Part shown: piece by piece, positions 56,772 through 64,000 of the stretch
Layout of the letters: the number at the start of each line of letters is the position of its first letter
Numbering within the stretch: the first letter of the stretch is position 1
Assembly: GCF_052116585.1 (NCBI RefSeq)
Contig: NZ_JBQKKT010000013.1
Span: 24,031-88,030, forward strand
Direction: 5' to 3'
Origin: Luteococcus sp052116585
Lineage (GTDB): Bacteria; Actinomycetota; Actinomycetes; Propionibacteriales; Propionibacteriaceae
Length of the DNA: 64,000 nucleotides
The notes under the pieces: model-generated
What the model was told of the DNA's origin: nothing
The model's input: only the letters and a program-made list of their open reading frames with translations
The model's database searches: none
Program-made: the position numbers and the translations under genes

Positions 56772-57782
56772 ATGACTGTCCGAATTGGTCTCATCGGGGC
56801 CGGCGGCATGGGCCGCGCGCACGTCGAGCGCATCACCAATGAACTGGCCGGGGCGCAGATCGTCGCCGTCGCCGACATCAACCTGGACGCGGCCAAGGCC
56901 GTCGCCGAACCGCTGGGTGCTAAGGCCTATGCCGATGGCAAGGAGCTCATCGCAGACCCGGAGGTGGACGCGGTCCTGGTGGCCACCTTCGGCAAGGTCC
57001 ACGAGGAGTCGGTGATCCCCGCGATCGAGGCCGGCAAGTACGTCTTGTGCGAGAAGCCGCTGGCCACCACCGCGGCCGGTTGCGAGCAGATCATGGCCGC
57101 CGAGCAGAAGGTCGGCAAGAAGCTGGTCACCGTCGGTTTCATGCGTCGTTTCGACCAGGCCTACCGCGAGATGAAGGAGCTGCTGGAAGCCGGGGACCTG
57201 GGTTACGCAACGCTGGTGCACAACCGTCACCGCAACCCCTCGGTTCCCGAAGGTTATGTCTCGCGCATGGCCATCGACGACACCGCAATCCACGAGATCG
57301 ACACCATGCGGTGGCTGCTGGGGGAGGAGATCGTCGAGGCGCGAGTGGACCGTCCCCGCTTCACCTCCAAGCGCTTCGAGCACCTCAACGACCCGATCGT
57401 CGTGGTGATGAAGACCGAGTCCGGCGTCCTGATCGACGACGAGGTGAACGTCAACATCCAGTTCGGCTACTCGATCGAGTGCGAGCTGGTGATGGAGGCC
57501 GGCACCGCTCGCCTGGGTGACCAGGAACGGATCCACGTTCGTGACGGCCATGGCGACCGCAACAAGATCTGCAACTCCCACATCGACCGCTTCCACGCCG
57601 CCTTCAACCAGGAGGTGCAGGAGTGGATCCGTGCGGTGGCCAAGGACGAGCACACCGGTGCCGACTCCTGGGACGGATATGCGGCGGCAGTCGTGGTCGA
57701 TGCCGCGGTGGCCTCGCTCGAGGATCCTGAGGGCAAGCCGGTCAAGGTCGAAATGATCGACAAGCCCGGGCTCTACGCCTGA
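56772..57782 (+). CDS. iolG: Myo-inositol 2-dehydrogenase
   Basis: The 336-residue enzyme has IGLIGAGGMGRAHVERI at residues 5-21, YVLCEKPLATT near 93 (EKP), VGFMRRFDQAYREMKELL near 125 and MAIDDTAIHEIDTMRWLLGE near 165, with the substrate-site Asp and His. It oxidises myo-inositol to 2-keto-myo-inositol. It lies 37 bases after iolE. With the gene at 48729 it makes two IolG-type enzymes in the region. Confidence 0.9.
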   Translation: MTVRIGLIGAGGMGRAHVERITNELAGAQIVAVADINLDAAKAVAEPLGAKAYADGKELIADPEVDAVLVATFGKVHEESVIPAIEAGKYVLCEKPLATTAAGCEQIMAAEQKVGKKLVTVGFMRRFDQAYREMKELLEAGDLGYATLVHNRHRNPSVPEGYVSRMAIDDTAIHEIDTMRWLLGEEIVEARVDRPRFTSKRFEHLNDPIVVVMKTESGVLIDDEVNVNIQFGYSIECELVMEAGTARLGDQERIHVRDGHGDRNKICNSHIDRFHAAFNQEVQEWIRAVAKDEHTGADSWDGYAAAVVVDAAVASLEDPEGKPVKVEMIDKPGLYA

Positions 57783-57791
57783 ACAAGCCCC

Positions 57792-57824
57792 GGGTGGTGG
57801 CCGGCCCTAGTCGGGCCACCACCC
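57792..57824 (+). terminator. Intercistronic hairpin after iolG
   Basis: GGGTGGTGGCC (57792-57802) pairs with GGCCACCACCC (57814-57824), a perfect 11-bp stem before the next iol gene. Confidence 0.5.
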
Positions 57825-57853
57825 ACCAGCCCTTCCCCAGGAAAGGAAGTGTC

Positions 57854-58720
57854 ATGGTCGACATCGCCCTTGACCCGAACATGTACTACATGACCATGTC
57901 GGTGCCCGACACCCTGCGCAAGGCGGCCGACCTCGGCTTCCAGTACGTGGAACTCTCGCCGCAGGCAGACTTCCACTTCTGGCACCACTACCCGAAGGCC
58001 GATGACGACTTCGTCACCGAGCTCAACCGGGCCCAGCAGGAGACCGGCGTCAAGATCCGCACGCTGAACCCCGTCTTCAACTGGGCCTCCACCGACGAGA
58101 CCGAGCGCCAGGCCCAGGTTCGCAACTGGCGACGCCTGCTGGAGCTGGCCGACCAGTTGGACGTGCGCGAGATCACCAGCGAGTTCTCCGGCAATCCGAA
58201 CACCCCGCGTGAGTGTGAGTCCCAGTGGTACCGCTCCATGGAGGAACTGGTTCCGGACTTCGAGAAGTACGGAATTCGCCTCAACATGGAGGCCCACCCC
58301 TACGACTTCGTCGAGCTCCACGACGATGCCTACCGCCTCATTCGGGGCGTCAACAAGGAGTGGATCGGTTATGAGTTCTGCTGCCCGCACGCCTTCCACC
58401 TGTCCGATGGCAAGGGTGATGTGGCACGCATGATCCGTGACAGCGCGCCCAAGCTGCGCGAGGTGCACATGGCGGACGCCTTCAATCACCGCGCCAATGA
58501 TGGCAACCGCTACATCATCAATCCTCCGGGGGTCGATGCCCGCATCCACCAGCACAACGAGATTGGTCTGGGAGAGGTGCCCTGGGACGAGGTCTTCGCC
58601 ACGCTGCGTGAGATCGACTTCGACGGCGTCATCTCGGTCTGTGTCTTCGGGTGGCACGAGAAGGCCGACGAGGTGAATCGCCGCATGCTCGAGCGGATCA
58701 CCAAGGAGCTCGTTGCCTGA
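57854..58720 (+). CDS. Sugar phosphate isomerase/epimerase, IolH-like
   Basis: The 288-residue xylose-isomerase-like TIM-barrel protein has DTLRKAADLGFQYVELSPQADFHFWHHY near residue 15. RLNMEAHPYDFVELHDDAYRLI lies near 145, CPHAFHLSDGKGDV near 175 and HNEIGLGEVPWDEVFATL near 235. The metal-ligand Glu, His and Asp positions are present. The place after iolG matches iolH of corynebacterial iol operons. The reaction (inosose isomer interconversion or similar) is not certain. ATG follows AAAGGAAG. Confidence 0.8.
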   Translation: MVDIALDPNMYYMTMSVPDTLRKAADLGFQYVELSPQADFHFWHHYPKADDDFVTELNRAQQETGVKIRTLNPVFNWASTDETERQAQVRNWRRLLELADQLDVREITSEFSGNPNTPRECESQWYRSMEELVPDFEKYGIRLNMEAHPYDFVELHDDAYRLIRGVNKEWIGYEFCCPHAFHLSDGKGDVARMIRDSAPKLREVHMADAFNHRANDGNRYIINPPGVDARIHQHNEIGLGEVPWDEVFATLREIDFDGVISVCVFGWHEKADEVNRRMLERITKELVA

Positions 58721-58747
58721 GGTGGTTGGATCCCCCGTCTCTTGACC

Positions 58748-58784
58748 GCGGGCCCCGGGGGACGACCAGTCCCACGGGGCCCGC
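58748..58784 (+). terminator. Strong hairpin after iolH-like gene
   Basis: GCGGGCCCCGGGGGAC (58748-58763) pairs with GTCCCACGGGGCCCGC (58769-58784), 15 of 16 positions. It may end the core iol transcript. Confidence 0.6.
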
Positions 58785-58843
58785 AGTTCATTCGAGCGCG
58801 CCCGGAATCGCCGGGTGCCCCATCAAGAGGTTGGAGACCTGCA

Positions 58844-59974
58844 ATGTCCGTCCAGATTCCCGAAACCATGCGCGCAGCCGTGCTCCGTGAGCCAGGCAAG
58901 GGGTTGACCGTGGAGAGCCTGCGCACACCCCGTCCCAAGGCCGACGAGGTGCTCATCCAGGTCGATGCCTGTGGCATGTGCCACTCGGACCTGCACGTGA
59001 TTGGAGGGGCGATCGCCTTCCCCATGCCCGCCGTGCTCGGGCACGAGGTGGCTGGCACCATCGTGCAGCTGGGGGAGGGGACCGAACACACGAGCCTGGC
59101 CGTGGGCCAGCGTGTGGCTGGTGCCTTCCTGATGCCCTGCGGACGTTGCGAGGCCTGCGCCAAGGGCCATGACGAGCTGTGCGGTCCCTTCCTCGACCTG
59201 AACCGACTCAAGGGCCTGCTCTACGACGGGACCACACGGCTGGCCACACCGGAGGGTGAGGCCGTCTACATGTATTCGATGGGCGGTCTGGCCGAGTACG
59301 CAGTGATCCCGGCGACCTCCGTCGCCCCGGTCCCCGACGAGATCGACACCGTGCCCTCGGCGATCCTCGGCTGTGCCGCACTGACAGCCTATGGCGCGGT
59401 GCGCCGCGCTGGCTTGCAGCACGGCGAGACGGTGGCGGTGGTGGCCGTGGGTGGCGTGGGCAGCAATATCTGCCAGATCGCCTCCGCCATGGGGGCGAAG
59501 CAGGTGATCGCCATCGACGTGAGCGACGAGAAGCTGGCGCCCGTCACCGCTTTCGGCGCCACGGCCGTCGTGAACTCCGCGACCAGCGATGCCCGTGAGA
59601 AGGTGCTCGAGCTGACGGGTGGCAGAGGTGTCGACGTCGCCTTCGAGGCGCTGGGCATCGGCCCCACCTGGAAGACCGCGCTCGACGTGCTCAGTGACGG
59701 TGGCCGCATGGTGCCGATCGGGCTCGGCGCCGGTGTGCAGTCGGCCGAGGTGGAGATCAACCGCACCGTGCGGCGCAGCCAGTCCATCCTGGGCTCCTAT
59801 GGCGCGCGTACCCGCGTGGACCTGCCGGCCGTGGTCGACATGGCGGCCCGTGGCGAGATCAACTACAAGGAGCTGGTGACCCGTCGCTTCCCGCTGGAAC
59901 AGGCTGGTGAGGGGTACGAGCTGCTGCGGCAGGGTGGGATCGTGGGTCGCGCCGTGGTCGACATGTCCCTGTGA
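58844..59974 (+). CDS. Zinc-dependent medium-chain alcohol dehydrogenase
   Basis: The 376-residue MDR enzyme has DACGMCHSDLHV near residue 42 (catalytic Zn Cys) and GHEVAGTI with the Zn His-Glu pair near 67. The structural-Zn Cys set is in PCGRCEACAKGHDELC near 98-113, and NAD motif AVGGVGSNICQIA lies near 205. It could oxidise a polyol or an aldehyde product of inositol breakdown. ATG at 58844 follows GGAG. It lies between two strong hairpins, so it may be a separate unit. Confidence 0.85.
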   Translation: MSVQIPETMRAAVLREPGKGLTVESLRTPRPKADEVLIQVDACGMCHSDLHVIGGAIAFPMPAVLGHEVAGTIVQLGEGTEHTSLAVGQRVAGAFLMPCGRCEACAKGHDELCGPFLDLNRLKGLLYDGTTRLATPEGEAVYMYSMGGLAEYAVIPATSVAPVPDEIDTVPSAILGCAALTAYGAVRRAGLQHGETVAVVAVGGVGSNICQIASAMGAKQVIAIDVSDEKLAPVTAFGATAVVNSATSDAREKVLELTGGRGVDVAFEALGIGPTWKTALDVLSDGGRMVPIGLGAGVQSAEVEINRTVRRSQSILGSYGARTRVDLPAVVDMAARGEINYKELVTRRFPLEQAGEGYELLRQGGIVGRAVVDMSL

Positions 59975-59979
59975 TCTGT

Positions 59980-60015
59980 CATGGACGGGCTGGGCGGTGT
60001 GCTCCGCCCGTCCGT
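59980..60015 (+). terminator. Hairpin after alcohol dehydrogenase gene
   Basis: CATGGACGGGC (59980-59990) pairs with GCCCGTCCGTG (60005-60015), one G-T pair. Confidence 0.55.
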
Positions 60016-60058
60016 GATGCCCGTGAACGCCAATTCTCCGAAGAAAAGACGGAATGTT

Positions 60059-60098
60059 CGGACAAACTATTGACCTTCCAATGAACGGGGCGTTAACT
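60059..60098 (+). promoter_or_regulatory. Promoter of inositol-transporter gene with degenerate operator
   Basis: TTGACC (60070-60075), a 17-base spacer and TTAACT (60093-60098) form a good promoter. Just upstream GGACAAACTATTGAC differs at one base from the matching part of the main iol promoter, but the left TTGTC half-site is degenerate (TGTTC). Confidence 0.6.
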
Positions 60099-60165
60099 GG
60101 GCTCTGAGAGAGAGCTTTGGTTGTCGGCCGCCTGCGTGGCGGCGACCCTGGACAAGGAGACAAGG

Positions 60166-61596
60166 ATGTCCCACGCAAGTCCGGCGGCTACTGCTGCCAA
60201 GATCGAGCTGCCCCCGTTGCAGGCGGGGCCGCACCAGCGGCGGCTGGACACGATCGCCGTCGTCGCCACCTTTGGCGGATTGCTGTTCGGCTACGACACC
60301 GGTGTCATCAATGGCGCCCTGGAGCCGATGAAGAAGGACCTCGGGCTGACCGCCACCAGCGAAGGCCTGGTCACCTCGACCCTGCTGTTGGGTGCGGCGG
60401 CCGGCGCCTTGGTCTCGGGCATCCTGAACGAGAAGCTGGGGCGCAAGAAGACCATGAGCACCATCGCGGTGTTGTTCTTCTTCGGTGCCCTTGGGTGCGT
60501 CGTGGCCCCAGGGCTTGGACTGCTGCTTGTTTCTCGCGTGGTGCTGGGTCTGGCAGTTGGTGCGGCCTCCGCCACCGTTCCCGTCTACCTTGCCGAGTTG
60601 GCGCCCACCGAACGGCGTGGTGCGCTCAGCGGCCGCAACGAGTTGGCCATCGTGGTTGGCCAGATGCTCGCCTTCGCCATCAACGCGATCATCGCCAGCA
60701 TCTGGGGCCACCACGGATCCGTCTGGCGCTACATGCTCGTCGTCTGCATGTTGCCTGCCGTCGCCCTCTTCTTCGGCATGATGAAAATGCCTGAATCGCC
60801 TCGCTGGCTGCTCAAGCACGGGCGCCGCGACGAGGCGCTGGCCGTCCTGATGCAGGTGCGCAACGAGGACCGGGCACGCGCAGAGATGGCCGAGGTCGAG
60901 CGGTTGGCCGAAGAGGAGAAGGTGGCCAATTCCGGCGGCTGGTCTGACATGGGCATCCCGTGGATCCGTCGCCTGGTCATCATCGGCTGCTTCCTGGCTG
61001 CTGCCCAGCAGATCACCGGCATCAACTCGATCATGTACTACGGCACCCAGCTGCTGCATGAGGCCGGCTTCTCGTCACAGGCCGCCATCATCGCGAATGT
61101 CGCCAATGGCGTGCTGTCGGTCGTGGGCACCGCCCTGTGTCTGTTCGTGGTGATCGACAAGGTGTCTCGTCGCAAGCTGATCATCTTCGGCTTCTGCATG
61201 ACCACCTTGATCCATGGCCTGATCACCGTCGTCGCCACCCTCATGCCGGCCAGCACGGCGCGTGCCTACCTGGTCTTGCTGCTGTGCGTGACCTTCGTCT
61301 TCTTCATGCAGTGCTGCCTCAACGCCCCTGTGTGGGTCGCCCTCTCGGAGATGTTCCCGCTGCGAGTTCGTGGCTTCGGGATGGGGGTGGCAATCCTGTT
61401 CATGTGGGTCGTCAATGCCATCATCACCTTCTCCTTCCCGGTCGTCACGGCCCGGGCGGGACTGCAGGGCATGTTCGGCATCTTCTTCGTGCTGGGTGCT
61501 CTCGTGGTGGTCGGCCTGGCCAAGTTCCTGCCCAACACCAGTGGTCGTTCCTTGGAGGAGCTGGAGGAGCACTTCGCCAGCGGCGGCAAGATCTGA
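60166..61596 (+). CDS. iolT: Sugar-porter MFS transporter, probable inositol importer
   Basis: The 476-residue protein has twelve helices and clear sugar-porter signatures: GGLLFGYDTGVINGAL near residue 35, LNEKLGRKKTM near 90, PESPRWLLKHGRRDEAL near 210, QQITGINSIMYYG near 285 and SEMFPLRVRGFGMG near 395. Location and promoter place it in the inositol regulon, so it is most likely a proton-coupled inositol importer. ATG at 60166 follows AAGGAGACAAGG. A 15-bp hairpin follows. Confidence 0.85.
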   Translation: MSHASPAATAAKIELPPLQAGPHQRRLDTIAVVATFGGLLFGYDTGVINGALEPMKKDLGLTATSEGLVTSTLLLGAAAGALVSGILNEKLGRKKTMSTIAVLFFFGALGCVVAPGLGLLLVSRVVLGLAVGAASATVPVYLAELAPTERRGALSGRNELAIVVGQMLAFAINAIIASIWGHHGSVWRYMLVVCMLPAVALFFGMMKMPESPRWLLKHGRRDEALAVLMQVRNEDRARAEMAEVERLAEEEKVANSGGWSDMGIPWIRRLVIIGCFLAAAQQITGINSIMYYGTQLLHEAGFSSQAAIIANVANGVLSVVGTALCLFVVIDKVSRRKLIIFGFCMTTLIHGLITVVATLMPASTARAYLVLLLCVTFVFFMQCCLNAPVWVALSEMFPLRVRGFGMGVAILFMWVVNAIITFSFPVVTARAGLQGMFGIFFVLGALVVVGLAKFLPNTSGRSLEELEEHFASGGKI

Positions 61597-61885
61597 GGAC
61601 ATCCCGCGTGCCGCTGTCTGCGGCATCGGGGACGCAAAAGGGGCTGGCATCCCGTCGGGATGCCAGCCCCTGCGCTGTCCAGCAGGTGACCCAAGAGGGT
61701 GGTGGAGCTTGATGTCTTGTCCGGGTGGCCTCGCGCGGCTCTCGCGCCCTTGAAGGGGCGGGTGCTCGCTACAGGGGTGTCGCCGGGGTTGGTGGCGTAT
61801 TGCGGTCTGTGTGGCCTCAGTCGTCCACGGCCACTGGTTCCTCTTGTCGGTCAGCGGTCAGCGGTCAGCGGGGTGGTGCCCCGGC
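61597..61885. other. Intergenic region between convergent genes
   Basis: Apart from the terminator, it holds three GGTCAGC tandem copies near 61854-61874. TCCACGGCCACTG near 61826 also occurs inside the palindromic insert of the permease gene. I see no gene. Confidence 0.5.
61640..61670. terminator. Terminator after iolT-like gene
   Basis: GGGGCTGGCATCCCG (61640-61654) and CGGGATGCCAGCCCC (61656-61670) are perfect 15-bp arms. AAAA precedes the left arm, so leftward transcripts may stop here too. Confidence 0.8.
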
Positions 61886-62128
61886 TCAGAAACAGCTGCG
61901 GAAGGAGGCGAAGACGGCCAGGAAGCTCGCGCCGATCAGCGGGAGGGCAGCGGCCGCCAGCACGATCTCGGAGCCGGTCAGCACGGAGGCGATGACCATG
62001 GCGCCGCACAGGATGGCCAGGGCCGCGCAGGTCAGCAGCGGCTGGAGGATCTCGACGCGGATGCCCGAGAGGTCCTCGTGCTCGGCGGCAGCGGTCGGGG
62101 TGGTGGGGGCGGTGAGGACGGTGCTCAT
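61886..62128 (-). CDS. Small two-helix membrane protein of the inositol regulon
   Basis: The 80-residue protein has a hydrophilic N-terminus (MSTVLTAPTTPTAAAEHEDLSG), one helix at about 30-50 (LLTCAALAILCGAMVIASVL) and a second at about 54-74 (IVLAAAALPLIGASFLAVFA). It ends in SFRSCF. ATG at 62128 has a strong AAGGAGAATC site. A perfect copy of the inositol operator lies just downstream of its TAGACT -10 box, so it is almost certainly inositol-regulated. I do not recognise the family. Confidence 0.72.
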   Translation of the reverse strand: MSTVLTAPTTPTAAAEHEDLSGIRVEILQPLLTCAALAILCGAMVIASVLTGSEIVLAAAALPLIGASFLAVFASFRSCF

Positions 62129-62205
62129 GTGATTCTCCTTGTCTGGGCGTGGCCGCAGAAGGAGCGATGGCCCCTACCGCACGGCCATCGTGGTGTTGTC
62201 CGGAC

Positions 62206-62229
62206 TTTGTCCTGACAAATGTCAGTCTA
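62206..62229 (-). promoter_or_regulatory. Promoter with operator for the small membrane-protein gene
   Basis: TTTGTC-CT-GACAAA (62206-62219) is a perfect dyad. Reading leftward, TAGACT (62229-62224) comes first and the operator covers the expected transcription start. A further TTGTCCGGAC half-type site follows at 62196-62205. Confidence 0.7.
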
Positions 62230-62307
62230 AGGCGCGCTGGGGCGTGGCGCAAATCAGCCCGCGATGCAAGGCTCCCGACTCGACGCCTCCAACTCGACAT
62301 CGGGGCA

Positions 62308-62344
62308 TTGTGGCTCAAGTCACTACATGTTATTGTCAGGACAA
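62308..62344 (+). promoter_or_regulatory. Promoter with operator for methylmalonate-semialdehyde dehydrogenase gene
   Basis: TTGTGG (62308-62313), a 17-base spacer and TATTGT (62331-62336) form a plausible promoter. The operator TTGTC-AG-GACAA (62333-62344) overlaps the -10. Confidence 0.65.
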
Positions 62345-62440
62345 AGGCACGACGTGGAAGTCGTGTGTCAATTCCGGGCTCGCACCGCTGCGAGCAGGCC
62401 CAGGCAGATGCCGAGCCAGTACATGGAAGGAAGCGGTCCC

Positions 62441-63940
62441 ATGACCCAGACCATCGCCCACTGGATTGCCGGAGCTGAGTACGAGGGCTCCCCAACACGT
62501 CGAATTCCCGTCGAGAACCCTGCCACCGGCAAGGTGGAGGGTGAACTGCTGGCTGCCAGCCAGGAAGACCTGGACCATGCCGTCGAGGTGGCCACTGCCG
62601 CCCAGAAGAAGTGGGCAAAGTTCTCCCTGGCCAAGCGCGTTGCGATCATGTTCAAGATGCGCGAGCTGGTCCTGGAGCACTCCGACGAGATCGCCAAGAG
62701 CATCGTCGCCGAGCACGGCAAGGACTACAACGACGCGATCGGCGAGATCCAGCGCGGTCGCGAGACCCTGGACTTCGCCTGCGGCATCAACTCCGCCCTC
62801 AAGGGAGAGCACTCCTTCGACATCTCCTCCGGAGTGGACATCCACTCCATCCGTCAGCCGATCGGCGTCGTGGCCGGCATCTGCCCCTTCAACTTCCCGG
62901 TGATGGTGCCGATGTGGATGCACCCCATCGCGATTGCCACCGGCAATGCCTTCATCCTGAAGTCCGCCAGCCCCACGCCCACCGCCTCGTTGCTGATTGC
63001 CAAGCTGTACAAGGAAGCAGGCCTGCCCGACGGCGTCTTCAACGTGCTCGGCGGCGATCGCGAGCTGGTCTCCGGCATCCTCGAGCACCCAGGCATCGAC
63101 GGGATCAGCTTCGTCGGCTCCACGCCGGTCGCGCGCATCGTGCAGGAGCGGGCCACTGCCACTGGCAAGCGGGTCCAGGCGCTCGGCGGGGCCAACAACC
63201 ACGCCATCGTCATGCCGGATGCGGATCTTGACTTCGCGGCCCAGCACATCTCAGCCGCCGCCTTTGGCGCGGCAGGCGAGCGCTGCATGGCCCTGCCCGT
63301 CGTCGTGGCCGTGGGTGGCTGCGGCCCGAAGCTCGCTGAACTGGTCAAGACCCACGCCGAGAAGATCAAGGTGGGCATGGGGCTCGACGAAGGCGTCCAG
63401 ATGGGTCCGGTCATCAGCAAGCAGGCCAAGGAGCGCATCGTCGGCCTGATCGATGACGTCGAGAAGCGTGGCGCGACCATCGTGCTCGACGGCCGAGGCC
63501 ACACCGTCGAGGGTTACGAGGATGGCTTCTGGCTGGGCCCGACCATCGTCGACGACGTCCCGGTCGAGGCGCCCTTCTACCATGAGGAGGTCTTCGGCCC
63601 CGCCCTGGCCATCGTCCACGCCGAGACCTACGAGGAGGCCATCGAGATCGTCAACTCCTCGCCCTATGGCAACGGCTCGGCCATCTTCACCAATGATGGT
63701 GGCGTCGCTCGTCGCTTCACCCTGGACGTGCAGGCCGGCATGGTGGGCGTCAATGTCCCGATCCCCACTCCAGTGGCCTTCTACTCCTTCGGTGGTTGGA
63801 AGGACTCGCTGCTGGGTGACCTGCACATCCACGGCCCCGAGGGCGTGCTCTTCAACACCCGGATGAAGGCCATCACCAGCCGCTGGCCCTCGGAGTCCGG
63901 CAACTACGCCGCCTCGATGTCCTTCAAGCGCGAGGAATGA
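62441..63940 (+). CDS. iolA: CoA-acylating methylmalonate-semialdehyde dehydrogenase
   Basis: The 499-residue aldehyde dehydrogenase has GVVAGICPFNFPVMVPMWMHPIA near residue 140, GDRELVSGILEHPGIDGISFVGST near 205 and AFGAAGERCMALPVVV with the catalytic Cys near 285. LHIHGPEGVLFNTRMKAITSRWP lies at the C-terminus and is typical of MmsA/IolA. It converts malonate semialdehyde to acetyl-CoA at the end of the inositol route. ATG at 62441 has GGAAGGAAG upstream; an in-frame ATG at 62423 is possible. A perfect hairpin follows. Confidence 0.9.
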   Translation: MTQTIAHWIAGAEYEGSPTRRIPVENPATGKVEGELLAASQEDLDHAVEVATAAQKKWAKFSLAKRVAIMFKMRELVLEHSDEIAKSIVAEHGKDYNDAIGEIQRGRETLDFACGINSALKGEHSFDISSGVDIHSIRQPIGVVAGICPFNFPVMVPMWMHPIAIATGNAFILKSASPTPTASLLIAKLYKEAGLPDGVFNVLGGDRELVSGILEHPGIDGISFVGSTPVARIVQERATATGKRVQALGGANNHAIVMPDADLDFAAQHISAAAFGAAGERCMALPVVVAVGGCGPKLAELVKTHAEKIKVGMGLDEGVQMGPVISKQAKERIVGLIDDVEKRGATIVLDGRGHTVEGYEDGFWLGPTIVDDVPVEAPFYHEEVFGPALAIVHAETYEEAIEIVNSSPYGNGSAIFTNDGGVARRFTLDVQAGMVGVNVPIPTPVAFYSFGGWKDSLLGDLHIHGPEGVLFNTRMKAITSRWPSESGNYAASMSFKREE

Positions 63941-63962
63941 GCCTGGCGCAGCAGTGAGACCG

Positions 63963-64000
63963 GCCGCGACGGCCACATGAGCACATGTGGCCGTCGCGGC
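63963..64000 (+). terminator. Terminator after iolA
   Basis: GCCGCGACGGCCACATG (63963-63979) and its exact reverse complement (63984-64000) flank an AGCA loop. The window ends at the last base of the arm. Confidence 0.75.

Noticed and set aside
53765..56896. 1043-codon open frame antisense to iolD/iolE/iolG
   Set aside because: It is a GC-rich shadow frame: no ribosome-binding site, no domain, and the opposite strand encodes clear enzymes.
1..64000. tRNA or rRNA genes
   Set aside because: I looked for cloverleaf-like sequences and conserved rRNA segments and found none that I could support by eye.

Overview
The window reads as chromosomal DNA of a high-GC Gram-positive bacterium (Actinomycetota). 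Supporting signs are GC-rich codon use, frequent GTG starts, four-base stop/start overlaps, TAGNNT-type -10 boxes, several apparently leaderless genes, an actinobacterial-style inositol cluster that includes a Cgl0158-family aldolase, and a FemAB-type peptidoglycan branching enzyme. A Propionibacteriaceae-like organism is a reasonable guess, but the sequence alone does not settle it. I see no rRNA, tRNA, CRISPR array or transposase gene.

Layout. (1) 1-17.1 kb: a cell-surface polysaccharide locus with four GT4-type glycosyltransferases, a Wzy/ligase-like membrane protein and a polyprenyl-phosphate sugar transferase. All five enzymes of the Wbp route to UDP-2,3-diacetamido-2,3-dideoxy-D-mannuronate are present (WbpA, B, D, E and I-like). 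Embedded in it are a VOC protein, a GH13 glycosidase and a DUF421 membrane protein (9-11.7 kb). (2) 17.1-21.5 kb: a gene-poor stretch, then a 1225-residue YhgE/Pip-type envelope protein. (3) 22.1-24.4 kb: a racemase-like/FemAB pair. (4) 24.5-34.4 kb: a minus-strand type I restriction-modification island ordered hsdR, hsdS, GIY-YIG nuclease, unknown protein, AlbA_2/ATPase regulator, Fic protein, hsdM. It lies between two related ~65-bp hairpin repeats. (5) 34.6-38.0 kb: SDR, PlsC and alkyl-DHAP-synthase genes that look like a bacterial ether-lipid operon. (6) 38.1-46.6 kb: a lipoprotein, a GntR regulator facing a monosaccharide ABC transporter, a GT39/YkcB-like glycosyltransferase, a small secreted peptide and an MFS transporter. 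(7) 46.7-64 kb: a large inositol catabolism region with three Gfo/Idh/MocA dehydrogenases, a transaldolase-like protein, GntR regulator, Cgl0158 aldolase, iolB, iolD, iolE, iolG, an iolH-like isomerase, Zn-alcohol dehydrogenase, sugar porter, small membrane protein and methylmalonate-semialdehyde dehydrogenase. No iolC kinase is present.

The most unusual non-coding structure is at 5530-5995. Eight back-to-back short stem-loops all carry the same CCCC loop, while their stem sequences change in step and stay paired. Downstream come further hairpins and a textbook intrinsic terminator with eight Ts. This looks like a long multi-hairpin RNA with C-rich loops. Two other intergenic regions (11.72-11.98 and 21.69-21.92 kb) hold a second palindromic repeat family built on CGCGTGGGTT. 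Palindromic repeats also sit inside the N-terminal codons of two ABC transporter genes.

Regulation is visible in places. A TTGTC-N2-GACAA operator occurs at four positions, with a degenerate fifth, at inositol promoters, and it extends the regulon to an undescribed 80-residue membrane protein. Separate inverted repeats mark the ABC-transporter promoter (GGTGACAA-N9-TTGTCACC), the AlbA_2/ATPase gene and the Fic gene.
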